From Actinomycetota bacterium (GTDB lineage: Bacteria; Actinomycetota; Actinomycetes; Actinomycetales; Microbacteriaceae), in contig JAUZFP010000028.1 in assembly GCA_030838475.1 (NCBI GenBank), positions 1 to 64,000 on the forward strand: a stretch of DNA of 64,000 nucleotides, given 5' to 3'. Of this stretch, positions 7,242 to 14,615 are shown in pieces. The notes below the pieces were generated by a model. It saw only the letters and a program-made list of their open reading frames with translations. It was not told the origin of the DNA and ran no database searches. Both the position numbers and the translations under genes were made by a program. How positions within the stretch are numbered: the stretch's first letter is position 1; every line of letters starts with the position of its first letter.

Positions 7242-7856
7242 ATGAAACTCACGACCATCACTCAACTCACTCTCGACGGAGTGACCCAGGGTAACGGCCA
7301 TGCAAGTGACGAAGACCGCCGGGGCGGATTTGATCGCGGTGGATGGGCGCGAGGAGCCGGTGACGACTCGACTCGCGATCACATTGCCGCGACCTACCAG
7401 CGCGCCGACGCGTTCCTTTTCGGTCGCAGAACGTATGACCTGTTCCTCGAGTCCTGGGGCACCCTGGATGAGATGCGGCAACACCCCATCGGGGTAGCGT
7501 TGAATTCGAAGCCAAAGTACGTCGCATCAAGAACACTTAGGGACCCGGTGTGGGAAAACACGACCGTCCTCGGTGGCGACCTGATCGCGGCTATCACCGC
7601 CCTCAAGGCTGGTGGGGACGGCGAACTGCAGGTACCCGGCAGCAGTCTCCTCATCCAGTGGTTGCTGGAAAAGGATTTGGTCGATGAAATGGAACTCATG
7701 ACCATCCCCGTCGTCCTCGGGCAGGGTGCAAGACTGTTCGCGAATTCGGGTCGCGATATCGCGATGAACCTCGTCGACTCGCGGACCGACTCGAAGGGTG
7801 TGACGATTCAGACATTGCGACCGGCTGGCCGGCCGCACTACGCACCGAGCTTCTAG
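7242..7856 (+). CDS. dihydrofolate reductase-like (RibD C-terminal family) protein
   Basis: This 204-residue protein belongs to the RibD_C family, which shares the DHFR fold and binds NADPH. Visible signs are LTLDGVTQG at the start, FLFGRRTYDLF..W, a YVASRTL strand, GGDLIAAITALK, GDGELQVPGSSLL, and the end ELMTIPVVLGQGARLF. The substrate is unknown; orphan members are usually annotated only as reductases. The start has GGAG about 10 nt upstream. It is the first gene of a likely operon with the DGPF protein and the ECF42 sigma factor. A second paralogue lies at 34662-35198. Confidence 0.88.
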   Translation: MKLTTITQLTLDGVTQGNGHASDEDRRGGFDRGGWARGAGDDSTRDHIAATYQRADAFLFGRRTYDLFLESWGTLDEMRQHPIGVALNSKPKYVASRTLRDPVWENTTVLGGDLIAAITALKAGGDGELQVPGSSLLIQWLLEKDLVDEMELMTIPVVLGQGARLFANSGRDIAMNLVDSRTDSKGVTIQTLRPAGRPHYAPSF

Positions 7857-7869
7857 GAGATGAGTTGAC

Positions 7870-8220
7870 ATGCAATATCTGATTTCTGTTGTCGATGATG
7901 GCCAGGCAGAAGCGGCTGGCAGCGATCTATCCGCGAGTGCCGCAGAGGATGCCGCGATCGACGTGTTCAACGAGCAGCTTCGGACCGACGGCTACTGGGT
8001 TTTCGCGGGCGGTCTCGGCGGGCCCGTCGGCGCCACGGTCGTCGACAATCGGGGTGAGACGCCGATCATCAGCGACGGGCCGTTCCTCGAGTCGAAGGAG
8101 TACCTCGCCGGCTTCTGGATCATCGAAGCACCCGACCTCGACGTAGCGCTCCGGCTTGCCGCGGGGGGCTCGAAGGCCTGTAATCGCAAGATCGAGGTGC
8201 GACCGTTCCTGCAACCGTGA
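7870..8220 (+). CDS. DGPF/YCII-domain protein linked to ECF42
   Basis: This 116-residue YCII-related protein carries the eponymous DGPF motif (SDGPFLESKEYLAGFWIIEA) and ends in KIEVRPF. Its catalytic role is unknown; YCII folds resemble muconolactone isomerase. GGAGATGAG lies just upstream of the ATG. It overlaps the sigma factor gene by 4 nt (GTGA). DGPF genes are the established genomic partners and proposed targets of ECF42 sigma factors, so the context supports both calls. Confidence 0.9.
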   Translation: MQYLISVVDDGQAEAAGSDLSASAAEDAAIDVFNEQLRTDGYWVFAGGLGGPVGATVVDNRGETPIISDGPFLESKEYLAGFWIIEAPDLDVALRLAAGGSKACNRKIEVRPFLQP

Positions 8221-9446
8221 GCGAGGTCGCCGCCGCGATTACCCTAGCTCACCGTGAAGAGTGGGCCAGGGTTGTTGCGACGTTGGCGAGACGCTTCGGC
8301 GATCTCGATATCGCCGAGGACGCCACAAGCGAGGCATTCGCGATCGCGGTCGAACGATGGCCGGCTGACGGTGTCCCGCCGAATCCGGGCGGTTGGCTGA
8401 CGACCACGGCGGGGCGCAAGGCAATCGACCTGGTCCGCCGAGAGAACAAACGCGACAGCAAACACAGAGAAGCAATGATGATTTTCGACGACGAGCCTGC
8501 CGGGCCCCCGGGCGCGATCGATGACGACCGGCTGCGGCTGATCTTCACCTGCTGTCATCCGGCCCTCGCGCTGGAGACCCGCGTAGCCCTCACGCTTCGC
8601 ATGGTCGGTGGCCTCGCCGTGGACGAAATCGCTCGCGTGCTTCTCGTGGAGCCGTCCGCGATGGCACGGAGAATCACGCGAGCGAAGGTGAAGATCCGGG
8701 AGGCGGGTATCCCGTTTCGCGTTCCGGCGCCGGACGACCTGCCCGAGCGAGTCTCGGGCGTTCTCGCAGTGCTGTTCCTGGTGTTCAATGAGGGCTACCT
8801 GGCAACCGGGCCGGACACCGACCCGATCCGAGATGACCTCACGACGGAGGCAATCCGACTGACGCGCCTGATCCGAGAGCTGATGCCAGACGATGGCGAG
8901 GTGATCGGCCTGCTGGCGATGATGCTGTTGATCGAGGCTCGCCGCGCCGCCCGCGTCTCGATGGACGGCGAACTGGTCACGATCGACGAACAGGACCGCG
9001 GTGCATGGAACCGGGCACTGATCGCGGAAGGCCACGCGCTGGTGCGCGAGCGACTGAATGCGGGAATGGCTCCGGGCCGATACCAAATTCTCGCGGCGAT
9101 CAATGCTGTGCACACGTCGGCCCCGGGGATCCGAGACACAGACTGGTCTCAGGTTCTCGCGCTGTATGACCACCTAGTACAGCTGGATCCGTCGCCGGTC
9201 ATTGCTCTCAATCGCGCGATCGCGCTCGCCGAGGTTGACGGTCCGGAGGTCGCCCTGGCGACAGTCGACCGCCTCGAGGCTCCGTTGAACGGTTACCACG
9301 CGTTCCACGCGGCGAGAGCGGATATCCTCCGCAGGTTGGGGCGCGGCAGCGACGCTCGCGAGGCCTACGACCGCGCCATCCAACTGTCAGGCAACGCCGC
9401 CGAGACTGCCTACCTCGCTCGCCGTCGCGACCAGCTTGCGGGCTGA
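8217..9446 (+). CDS. ECF42-type sigma factor with TPR-like extension
   Basis: The 409 residues are twice the length of an ordinary ECF sigma. Region 2 is at about 1-90 (ARRFGDLDIAEDATSEAFAIA, WPADGVPPNPGGWL). Region 4 is at about 110-165 (LRLIFTCCHPAL, RVALTLRMVGGLAVDEIAR, a helix-turn-helix). A long helical TPR-like extension contains the signature NEGYLATGP and later YDHLVQLDPSPVIALNRAIA. There is no adjacent anti-sigma gene; in this group the extension itself is thought to control activity. It is translationally coupled to the DGPF gene. Confidence 0.92.
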   Translation: MSEVAAAITLAHREEWARVVATLARRFGDLDIAEDATSEAFAIAVERWPADGVPPNPGGWLTTTAGRKAIDLVRRENKRDSKHREAMMIFDDEPAGPPGAIDDDRLRLIFTCCHPALALETRVALTLRMVGGLAVDEIARVLLVEPSAMARRITRAKVKIREAGIPFRVPAPDDLPERVSGVLAVLFLVFNEGYLATGPDTDPIRDDLTTEAIRLTRLIRELMPDDGEVIGLLAMMLLIEARRAARVSMDGELVTIDEQDRGAWNRALIAEGHALVRERLNAGMAPGRYQILAAINAVHTSAPGIRDTDWSQVLALYDHLVQLDPSPVIALNRAIALAEVDGPEVALATVDRLEAPLNGYHAFHAARADILRRLGRGSDAREAYDRAIQLSGNAAETAYLARRRDQLAG

Positions 9447-9450
9447 TCCG

Positions 9451-10254
9451 CTACGCGCGGTCGCCATTTTGCGCTAGCTGTGCGACTTGCCGTTCGTGCG
9501 CACCGCGCACCCACCCGGTCTTAGCCGATGGGCCAATCCGCGCATCGCTCGGATCGCGTCCATCGCGCAACTCTTCAACGTACGCGCGGTCCTGGTCGAT
9601 CCGTGCGCGTAGCGCGGCCGCATCGCCAACGGAGCCGTGGCCCGGGACGAGCACTTCGACCTCGCCCGCGATGCCCTCGAACATTCGCAGCGCCGCGAGG
9701 TGGTCCTCGATCGGGTCCTCGGCATCCCTCAGGTCGAGTAGCGGAACCAGGACGTCGGAAAGCATGTCGCCCGCCACGAGAACTCCGCCGCGCTCAATCA
9801 GGAGTGCCGCGTGGCCGGGGGCGTGCGCCTGATGCTCCAGTATTCGCACGACGGGGCCATCCCAAGGAATCTGAGAGGCGTCGGCGGGCAGGCCCGTGAT
9901 CCGACCGAGAAGGTCCAGCGGGACCTCCTCGGGGATGCCGACGGCCTTTGCGATCGCACTCAGATCGCCCGACAGCCGCTCGTGCGCAGTGGTCGCGCAA
10001 CGCTCCGTGCTGTACCGGCGCGCATCCCCAAACGCCTTGTGCCAAATCATGTGATCCCAATGCGGATGCGTCGAAAACCCCACCGCAACGGTCCGTCCCG
10101 AATCAGACAGGTCCTTCGCGAGGCAGGCGAGTTCGTCCTCGAGGATTCCCGGGTCGATCAACAACACGCCGGCTGGGCCATCCACAACGACGGCATTGCT
10201 TTGAACCCACTCGCTCTCGTGGATCAGCACACCGTCCGCGACTTGTCTCAGCAC
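9451..10254 (-). CDS. metallo-beta-lactamase fold hydrolase
   Basis: This is a 267-residue MBL-fold protein. The metal motif is STHPHWDHM (HxHxDH-like), with a further histidine in HAPGHAALLI, the aspartate in VLVAGDMLSD and a closing LVPGHGSVGD. It opens with VADGVLIHESEWVQSNAVVVDG, the usual first strands. The open frame runs upstream to 10509, but that part is out of frame with anything conserved and overlaps the promoter and start of the VOC gene. The GTG at 10254 is therefore taken as the start. The substrate is unknown. It is convergent with the ECF42 gene and divergent from the VOC/HxlR pair. Confidence 0.82.
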   Translation of the reverse strand: MLRQVADGVLIHESEWVQSNAVVVDGPAGVLLIDPGILEDELACLAKDLSDSGRTVAVGFSTHPHWDHMIWHKAFGDARRYSTERCATTAHERLSGDLSAIAKAVGIPEEVPLDLLGRITGLPADASQIPWDGPVVRILEHQAHAPGHAALLIERGGVLVAGDMLSDVLVPLLDLRDAEDPIEDHLAALRMFEGIAGEVEVLVPGHGSVGDAAALRARIDQDRAYVEELRDGRDPSDARIGPSAKTGWVRGAHERQVAQLAQNGDRA

Positions 10255-10305
10255 GGCTGTAACGCTACAGAGTCCCGCGCCCGCCGACAACGGCTCGCGC
10301 GGGTC

Positions 10306-10334
10306 TTGACGTGGCACTTGTTTTTTGCAAGTGT
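10306..10334 (+). promoter_or_regulatory. promoter and overlapping operator of the VOC/HxlR unit
   Basis: A -35 TTGACG (10306-10311) and a -10-like AAGTGT (10329-10334) are 17 nt apart. A perfect inverted repeat, CACTTG (10315-10320) and CAAGTG (10328-10333) with a 7-nt T-rich spacer, lies across the spacer and -10. That is the right place for a repressor, most simply the HxlR protein encoded downstream. Confidence 0.5.
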
Positions 10335-10374
10335 TGCTCTTGTCCGCACGAAGAACCCTCGAAAGGAAATCACC

Positions 10375-10809
10375 ATGTCCCAGATGTTCGTCAACCTGCC
10401 CGTGACCGACCTGGATCGCGCGAAGGCGTTCTACACGGCGATCGGATTCTCGATCAACCCGGCCTTCACCGATCACAACGCGGCCTGCGTCGTCGTCGAT
10501 GAAGACCACAACTACTTCATGCTCCTGACGCGCGAGTACTTCCAGACGTTCACCGAGCTACCGATCGGCGACCCGGCGGTTAACCCGTCAGTGTCGACGG
10601 CGATCTTCCTCGAGACCCGAGAGGCGGTCGACAAGTCTGTCGCGGACGGTATTGCGGCGGGTGGCGCCGAGCCGCGCACCGCATCCGACTATGGCTTTAT
10701 GTACCAGCGTCAGCTCAATGATCCCGACGGCAACATCCTCGAGTTCGGCTGGATGGACCCGGTCGCCGCCGCGCAGGGGCCCGAAGCCTTCATGAACCAG
10801 CAGGCCTGA
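10375..10809 (+). CDS. VOC family protein (glyoxalase-like)
   Basis: This 144-residue VOC protein begins MSQMFVNLPVTDLDRAKAFY, the classic first strand and helix. The phrases NYFMLLTREYF, SVSTAIFLETREAVDKSVADG and LNDPDGNILEFGWMD complete two beta-alpha-beta repeats. The ATG at 10375 is chosen because GAAAGGA stands 8 nt upstream and the fold starts there; a longer open frame upstream is not coding. It is followed 20 nt later by an HxlR regulator, a pairing often seen for genes induced by reactive electrophiles, though no inducer can be read here. Confidence 0.88.
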   Translation: MSQMFVNLPVTDLDRAKAFYTAIGFSINPAFTDHNAACVVVDEDHNYFMLLTREYFQTFTELPIGDPAVNPSVSTAIFLETREAVDKSVADGIAAGGAEPRTASDYGFMYQRQLNDPDGNILEFGWMDPVAAAQGPEAFMNQQA

Positions 10810-10829
10810 GGTCGAGACCCGGATAACTC

Positions 10830-11471
10830 ATGGCCGCACGCGACTACGGACAGTATTCCGCCGTCACGCGAGCCCTCGAGCTCGTGGGTGAGCGCTGGGC
10901 GATGCTGATCGTTCGGGACCTGCTCGTCGGGCCGCGCCGCTACGGCGAGCTCGCCGCGGGGCTTCCCCGCATCCCGAGCAACATCCTGGCGGTGCGGCTC
11001 AAGGAACTGCAGGCGGCCGGCGTCATCCGGCGGGTTCCCCACTCGCGGGTCATCGTCTACGAGCTGACGCCGTACGGTCACGAGCTCGAGCCGGTCGTGC
11101 TCGCGCTCGGGGCCTGGGGATTCAAGGCGATGGGCGACCCGCGGGAGGAACAGATCATCACTCCGGACTCGATGGCCATGGATCTTCGCACCGCATTCCG
11201 TCCGCAGGTCGCGGCGGCGCTGCCGACAACCTCTTACGCGGCGCGCTTCGGTTCCGCGGGCCTACTCATCCGGGTGACCGGCTCCGTCCTCGACGTCACG
11301 CGTGGGGACGGACCGGTCGACCTCGCCTTTGCCGCGGGTCCGGGTATCCACCGGCTCCTCTCGGGCGAACTCGTCCCGAAACGCGCGATCGCGACCGGTG
11401 TGATCGAGGTGCTTCGCGGACGCGGCGACCTTCTCGACCGCTTCGCGACCACGTTCCACCTGGCCGCCTGA
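10830..11471 (+). CDS. HxlR-family winged-helix regulator with C-terminal SCP2-like domain
   Basis: Residues 1-100 form an HxlR winged helix: the signature ALELVGERWAMLIVRDLLVGPRRYGEL, then LPRIPSNILAVRLKELQAAGVIRR, a wing, and YELTPYGHELEPVVLALGAWG. The remaining 110 residues (DLRTAFRP..YAARFGSAGLLIRVTG) look like the small SCP2-like sensor domain often fused to this group. It is probably the repressor of its own operon through the inverted repeat upstream of the VOC gene (inference). Such regulators act as dimers on short palindromes. Confidence 0.9.
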   Translation: MAARDYGQYSAVTRALELVGERWAMLIVRDLLVGPRRYGELAAGLPRIPSNILAVRLKELQAAGVIRRVPHSRVIVYELTPYGHELEPVVLALGAWGFKAMGDPREEQIITPDSMAMDLRTAFRPQVAAALPTTSYAARFGSAGLLIRVTGSVLDVTRGDGPVDLAFAAGPGIHRLLSGELVPKRAIATGVIEVLRGRGDLLDRFATTFHLAA

Positions 11472-11483
11472 CCGGCGCGTGGG

Positions 11484-12275
11484 CTAAACGGAAGCCTGGA
11501 TCGCCCACGCCCGAGCGGTCAACGAGATCGACCCGTCGGCGTTCGTTGGCACCCGCCCGCGCAAACTCTCCTTCAGCGCCGCCTGTTTCTCGTCATCGAG
11601 AGATACGAGGTAGCTCGGGCCGGCACCCTGCCCGCCGGTGAAGGGCGCCCACAGGTCGTCAAAGTCCACGAAGGGCGTCGGGATGTCCAGCGGTACCATC
11701 TCGGGGTTGTCCAGCCCAGCGCCGAGGAAGGCGGCGGTCAGCGCGTCGGGCCGGCAGAGCGGAAACCGCCTCGACTCGGCCGGACTCCCCCCAGGGTCGA
11801 CATCGTCGGCCGCATCCCAGAAGAGGCTGAGCATCTCCATGCCGCCGCTGTAGTCCCAGACGTAAGCGGCCACGACGCCGTCGGGTGCCACGCGCTTCAT
11901 TTCGGCGAGTGCGGCGGGGAGATCGGGGATGAAGTTCAGCACCAGCCCCGACACGACGATGTCCGCCGAGCCGTCCAGAAGCGGCAGATCCTCCGCGGGC
12001 GCCTGATGTACGGCCGCGCGATCGCCCAGACGCTCGCGCGCGGCTCGGACAAAGCCGGCGGATGGTTCAACGCCGTCGACGGATGTCGGATCCTGGGTGT
12101 CGAGGATCGCCTCCGACAGTGCGCCGGTACCGCACCCGACGTCGACCCACCGGAGTCCGGCGGGGAGTTCGAGCCAGTCCAAAAACTTGACCGCCACGGG
12201 GCTGCTCCATCGGCCGATGAACCGCTCGTAGGCGTCCCCGTGCTCCCAGTTGTCGCGAACCGCTGTGTCGCTCAC
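11484..12275 (-). CDS. class I SAM-dependent methyltransferase
   Basis: This is a 263-residue Rossmann methyltransferase. Motif I is WVDVGCGTGALSEAI, the acidic end of strand 2 is VDGVEPS, motif II contains LLDGSADIVVSGLVLNF, and the post-motif reads MKRVAPDGVVAAYVWDY, as in UbiE/type-11 methyltransferases. The methyl acceptor is unknown. The GTG at 12275 is used: VSDTAVRDNWEHGDAYERFIGRW is a typical opening for this group, and the longer open frame is the shadow of the next gene. It lies 25 nt after the EthD-like gene on the same strand, so the two may be co-transcribed. Confidence 0.88.
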   Translation of the reverse strand: MSDTAVRDNWEHGDAYERFIGRWSSPVAVKFLDWLELPAGLRWVDVGCGTGALSEAILDTQDPTSVDGVEPSAGFVRAARERLGDRAAVHQAPAEDLPLLDGSADIVVSGLVLNFIPDLPAALAEMKRVAPDGVVAAYVWDYSGGMEMLSLFWDAADDVDPGGSPAESRRFPLCRPDALTAAFLGAGLDNPEMVPLDIPTPFVDFDDLWAPFTGGQGAGPSYLVSLDDEKQAALKESLRGRVPTNADGSISLTARAWAIQASV

Positions 12276-12300
12276 CTCGCCACCGTCAGGGCGCGGCCGG

Positions 12301-12609
12301 TCAGGACTCTTCGACGTCCGAAAAGAGCAGGCGCACTCCGCCGGTCCCCAACGCGAAAATGGTGGGGATGAGAGCACCCGCTTCGGGGGTTTTGACGGCC
12401 GCGCTCGCGGCGTCGTAGTCCGCGAAATACATGTCGATGACGCGGTAGGCCGGTGTCGGAGAGCCGTCTTCCTTCGGCCACACCTTCGCCGTCTCGATGC
12501 GCTGCAGACCGGGGAGGGCCCTGGCGAGTGGCACCTGCGCGACGTAATCCGCCTCGAACGCTTCTGGGTCGGTCGGGTTGTCGTAAATGACGGTGATCTT
12601 TGTTGGCAT
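12301..12609 (-). CDS. EthD-family protein
   Basis: This 102-residue dimeric alpha-beta barrel-like protein begins ITVIYDNPTDPEAFEADY, with KVWP and YRVIDMYFAD following, as in EthD-type proteins. Members accompany oxidative degradation pathways but have no firm general activity. A good ribosome binding site (GGGAGA, 7 nt upstream of ATG 12609) supports the start. It is upstream of and probably co-transcribed with the methyltransferase, and divergent from the gene at 12683. Confidence 0.85.
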   Translation of the reverse strand: MPTKITVIYDNPTDPEAFEADYVAQVPLARALPGLQRIETAKVWPKEDGSPTPAYRVIDMYFADYDAASAAVKTPEAGALIPTIFALGTGGVRLLFSDVEES

Positions 12610-12682
12610 CGTGTTCTCCCAGGAAGTCTCGAATCATTTCGATCGTAATCGCAAAGACCGCTCCGTCGTGGGAAAATCAAGG

Positions 12683-13033
12683 ATGTCCAACGAGGTCGAA
12701 ATCTACGTCGCCGGCCTGGCCGAGCCGGAGCGTTCGGTCATCGCCGCGATCTATTCGTCGGCCCGCAGCGTCGTTCCGGCTGCAGTTGAGGGGGTCAGCT
12801 ACGGGATGCCCGCGCTGCTCTATAAGGGCAAGGGGCTCATCGCGGTGATGAGCACCAAGAACCACATCGGCGTCTACCCGTTCGCAAATCTTGCCGAACT
12901 CGAACCGACCGTAGTCGGCGTCGGGCTTGAGACCACGAAGGGCTCGATTCACCTGCGGCCTGGGCAGGACCTCCCGAGTGATCTCCTCGAACGGATGCTG
13001 CTGCGCCGCGTCGCCTGGATCGACGGAGCGTAG
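12683..13033 (+). CDS. DUF1801/YdhG-like protein
   Basis: This 116-residue protein of the iron-chaperone-like DUF1801 group shows IAAIYSSARSVVPAAVEGVSYGMPALLYKGKGLIAVMSTKNHIGVYPF followed by KGSIHLRPGQDLPSDLLERML. The YGMPA..Y.GK core and the I.FYPF-like strand are the family marks. No function is established for the bacterial proteins. The ATG at 12683 is placed where homologous sequence begins; upstream initiation codons would add unconserved residues. Confidence 0.8.
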   Translation: MSNEVEIYVAGLAEPERSVIAAIYSSARSVVPAAVEGVSYGMPALLYKGKGLIAVMSTKNHIGVYPFANLAELEPTVVGVGLETTKGSIHLRPGQDLPSDLLERMLLRRVAWIDGA

Positions 13034-13105
13034 GGGCCGACCTCGTCGCCAGTGCCCACCGACGGTGTGCGCGCCATCTTAACCGCGCCAATTACGAGGG
13101 TCACG

Positions 13106-13133
13106 TTGCGGTAGCGGGCGATGACTCTATAGT
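13106..13133 (+). promoter_or_regulatory. promoter of the FAD oxidoreductase gene
   Basis: TTGCGG (13106-13111) and TATAGT (13128-13133) are separated by 16 nt. The predicted start of transcription falls inside the palindrome at 13135-13148. Confidence 0.55.
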
Positions 13134-13134
13134 A

Positions 13135-13148
13135 GTAATGCGCATTAC
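13135..13148. promoter_or_regulatory. LacI-type operator, copy 1
   Basis: GTAATGCGCATTAC is a perfect 14-bp palindrome with a central CG, typical of LacI-family operators. It directly follows the -10 box of the FAD oxidoreductase gene. Two near-identical copies flank the LacI gene at 18819 and 18843. Confidence 0.75.
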
Positions 13149-13177
13149 CTCTCGTCTCTCTCCAGAAAGCTGCACAG

Positions 13178-14560
13178 ATGCCGTACTCATACTCGAAAGA
13201 CATTCCGAACGCGGCGCACGCGGACGTGCTCGTTGTCGGCGGTGGTCCGGCCGGAATCGCCGCAGCCATTGCGGCCGCACGAACCGGCGCTCGAACGGTT
13301 CTCGTGGAGCGATTTGGATTTCTCGGGGGAAACCTGACCGCGGGGCTCGTTGGTCCCTGCATGACCTCCTACTCCCTCGATGGCAAGACCCAGCTGATCA
13401 AGGGAGTCTTCGAGGAATTCGTCAATCGCATGGTCGAGATTGGTGGCGCGATCCACCCCTCTCAGACTCACGCCGGGGACGCCTACTCGGGTTTCATCGT
13501 CTACGGCCACGACAAGGTGACGCCGTTCGAACCCGAGGCCGCGAAGGTGATTGCCAATCGAATGTGTCTTGAGGCGGGCGTGGAACTGAAACTTCACACC
13601 TCGGTGGTGGATGCGATTGTCGAAGACGGCAAGGTAGTCGGGGTCGTCTGTGCCGACAAGGAAGGACTGCACGTGCAGACCGCGACGGTCACCGTCGACT
13701 GCAGCGCCGACGGCGACGTTGCCTCGTTTGCGGGCAACCCGACCGAGTACGGTCGCGAGGGCGACGCACTCGTTCAGCCCATGACGATGTTCTTCAGGGT
13801 GTCGGGAGTGGATGACGCAGTTGTCGAGGAATACGTCACGACCCACACCGATGACTACCGCCCATTTGCATCCATCGTTGACGCCGCGCGCGAGGCGGGG
13901 CGATTCGCGATTCCGCGTCGTGGTGTCGGCATGTACAAGACGCTTCACAAAGGGGTCTGGCGGATCAACACGAGCCGGGTGCTCGGCCGGAATGGAACCA
14001 ACGCGGCAGATCTCAGCGCCGCGGAGATCGAGGGCCACGAGCAGGTCATGCAACTGATGACGTTCTTCCGCGAGGAACTCCCTGGATTCCAGAACGTCGA
14101 GCTGCTCGACACCGCGTCGACCATCGGCGTTCGTGAAACGCGTCGCGTCGTTGGCGACTACGTGCTGACGCTAGAGGACCTCCAGTCTGGTCATCACTTC
14201 GACGACGTGATTGCGCTCGCGGGCTACCCCGTCGATATTCATGACCCGATCGGCGCGGGCGGCGGTGCGAGCGATGCGTACGAGACCGCGAACATCTACG
14301 AAATCCCCTACCGCAGCCTCGTGCCGCGCGATCGGGATGGCTTGCTGATGGCCGGACGATGTGTCTCCGCGACACACGAGGCACTTGGCGCGATCAGGGT
14401 CATGCCGCCGGCGTTCGCCATGGGTGAGGCAGCCGGCACCGCCGCTGGAATCTCGGCGGCTTCCGGTACCGCGCCGCGATCAATCGACATCAACGATTTG
14501 CAGCGGGTGCTCGTGGAGAAGGGCGCCTACCTGGGCGAGTTGCCGGCGCTGGCACACTGA
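13178..14560 (+). CDS. FAD-dependent oxidoreductase (FAD_oxidored, PF12831-like)
   Basis: This is a 460-residue flavoprotein. The N-terminal Rossmann motif ADVLVVGGGPAGIAAAIAAARTG is followed by VLVERFGFLGGNLTAG, the mark of the PF12831-like group. The middle has VDCSADGDVASFAG, and the C-terminal FAD-binding part is GLLMAGRCVSATHEALGAIRVMPPAFAMGEAAGTAA. Members act in catabolism of sugars, sugar acids and related small molecules, but the substrate here is unknown. It has no signal peptide and is probably cytoplasmic. A LacI operator covers its transcription start, linking it to the transporter cluster 5 kb away. Confidence 0.88.
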   Translation: MPYSYSKDIPNAAHADVLVVGGGPAGIAAAIAAARTGARTVLVERFGFLGGNLTAGLVGPCMTSYSLDGKTQLIKGVFEEFVNRMVEIGGAIHPSQTHAGDAYSGFIVYGHDKVTPFEPEAAKVIANRMCLEAGVELKLHTSVVDAIVEDGKVVGVVCADKEGLHVQTATVTVDCSADGDVASFAGNPTEYGREGDALVQPMTMFFRVSGVDDAVVEEYVTTHTDDYRPFASIVDAAREAGRFAIPRRGVGMYKTLHKGVWRINTSRVLGRNGTNAADLSAAEIEGHEQVMQLMTFFREELPGFQNVELLDTASTIGVRETRRVVGDYVLTLEDLQSGHHFDDVIALAGYPVDIHDPIGAGGGASDAYETANIYEIPYRSLVPRDRDGLLMAGRCVSATHEALGAIRVMPPAFAMGEAAGTAAGISAASGTAPRSIDINDLQRVLVEKGAYLGELPALAH

Positions 14561-14567
14561 GACCAAG

Positions 14568-14596
14568 GGAGCGCGTCAGCTCGGCTGGCGCGCTCC
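14568..14596. terminator. bidirectional terminator between convergent genes
   Basis: A 13-bp stem (14568-14580 with 14584-14596, one T-G wobble) closes a TCG loop. It is very GC-rich, without a strong T run, and lies between the convergent FAD oxidoreductase and kinase genes. Confidence 0.65.
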
Positions 14597-14615
14597 TTCG
14601 GCGGTTCAGGCTGGG

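Noticed and set aside
10255-10509. N-terminal extension of the MBL-fold gene
   Set aside because: It would cover the promoter, ribosome binding site and first codons of the VOC gene, and the added residues are unlike the family.
12276-12680. N-terminal extension of the methyltransferase gene
   Set aside because: It is a shifted-frame shadow of the EthD-like gene, which has its own good ribosome binding site.
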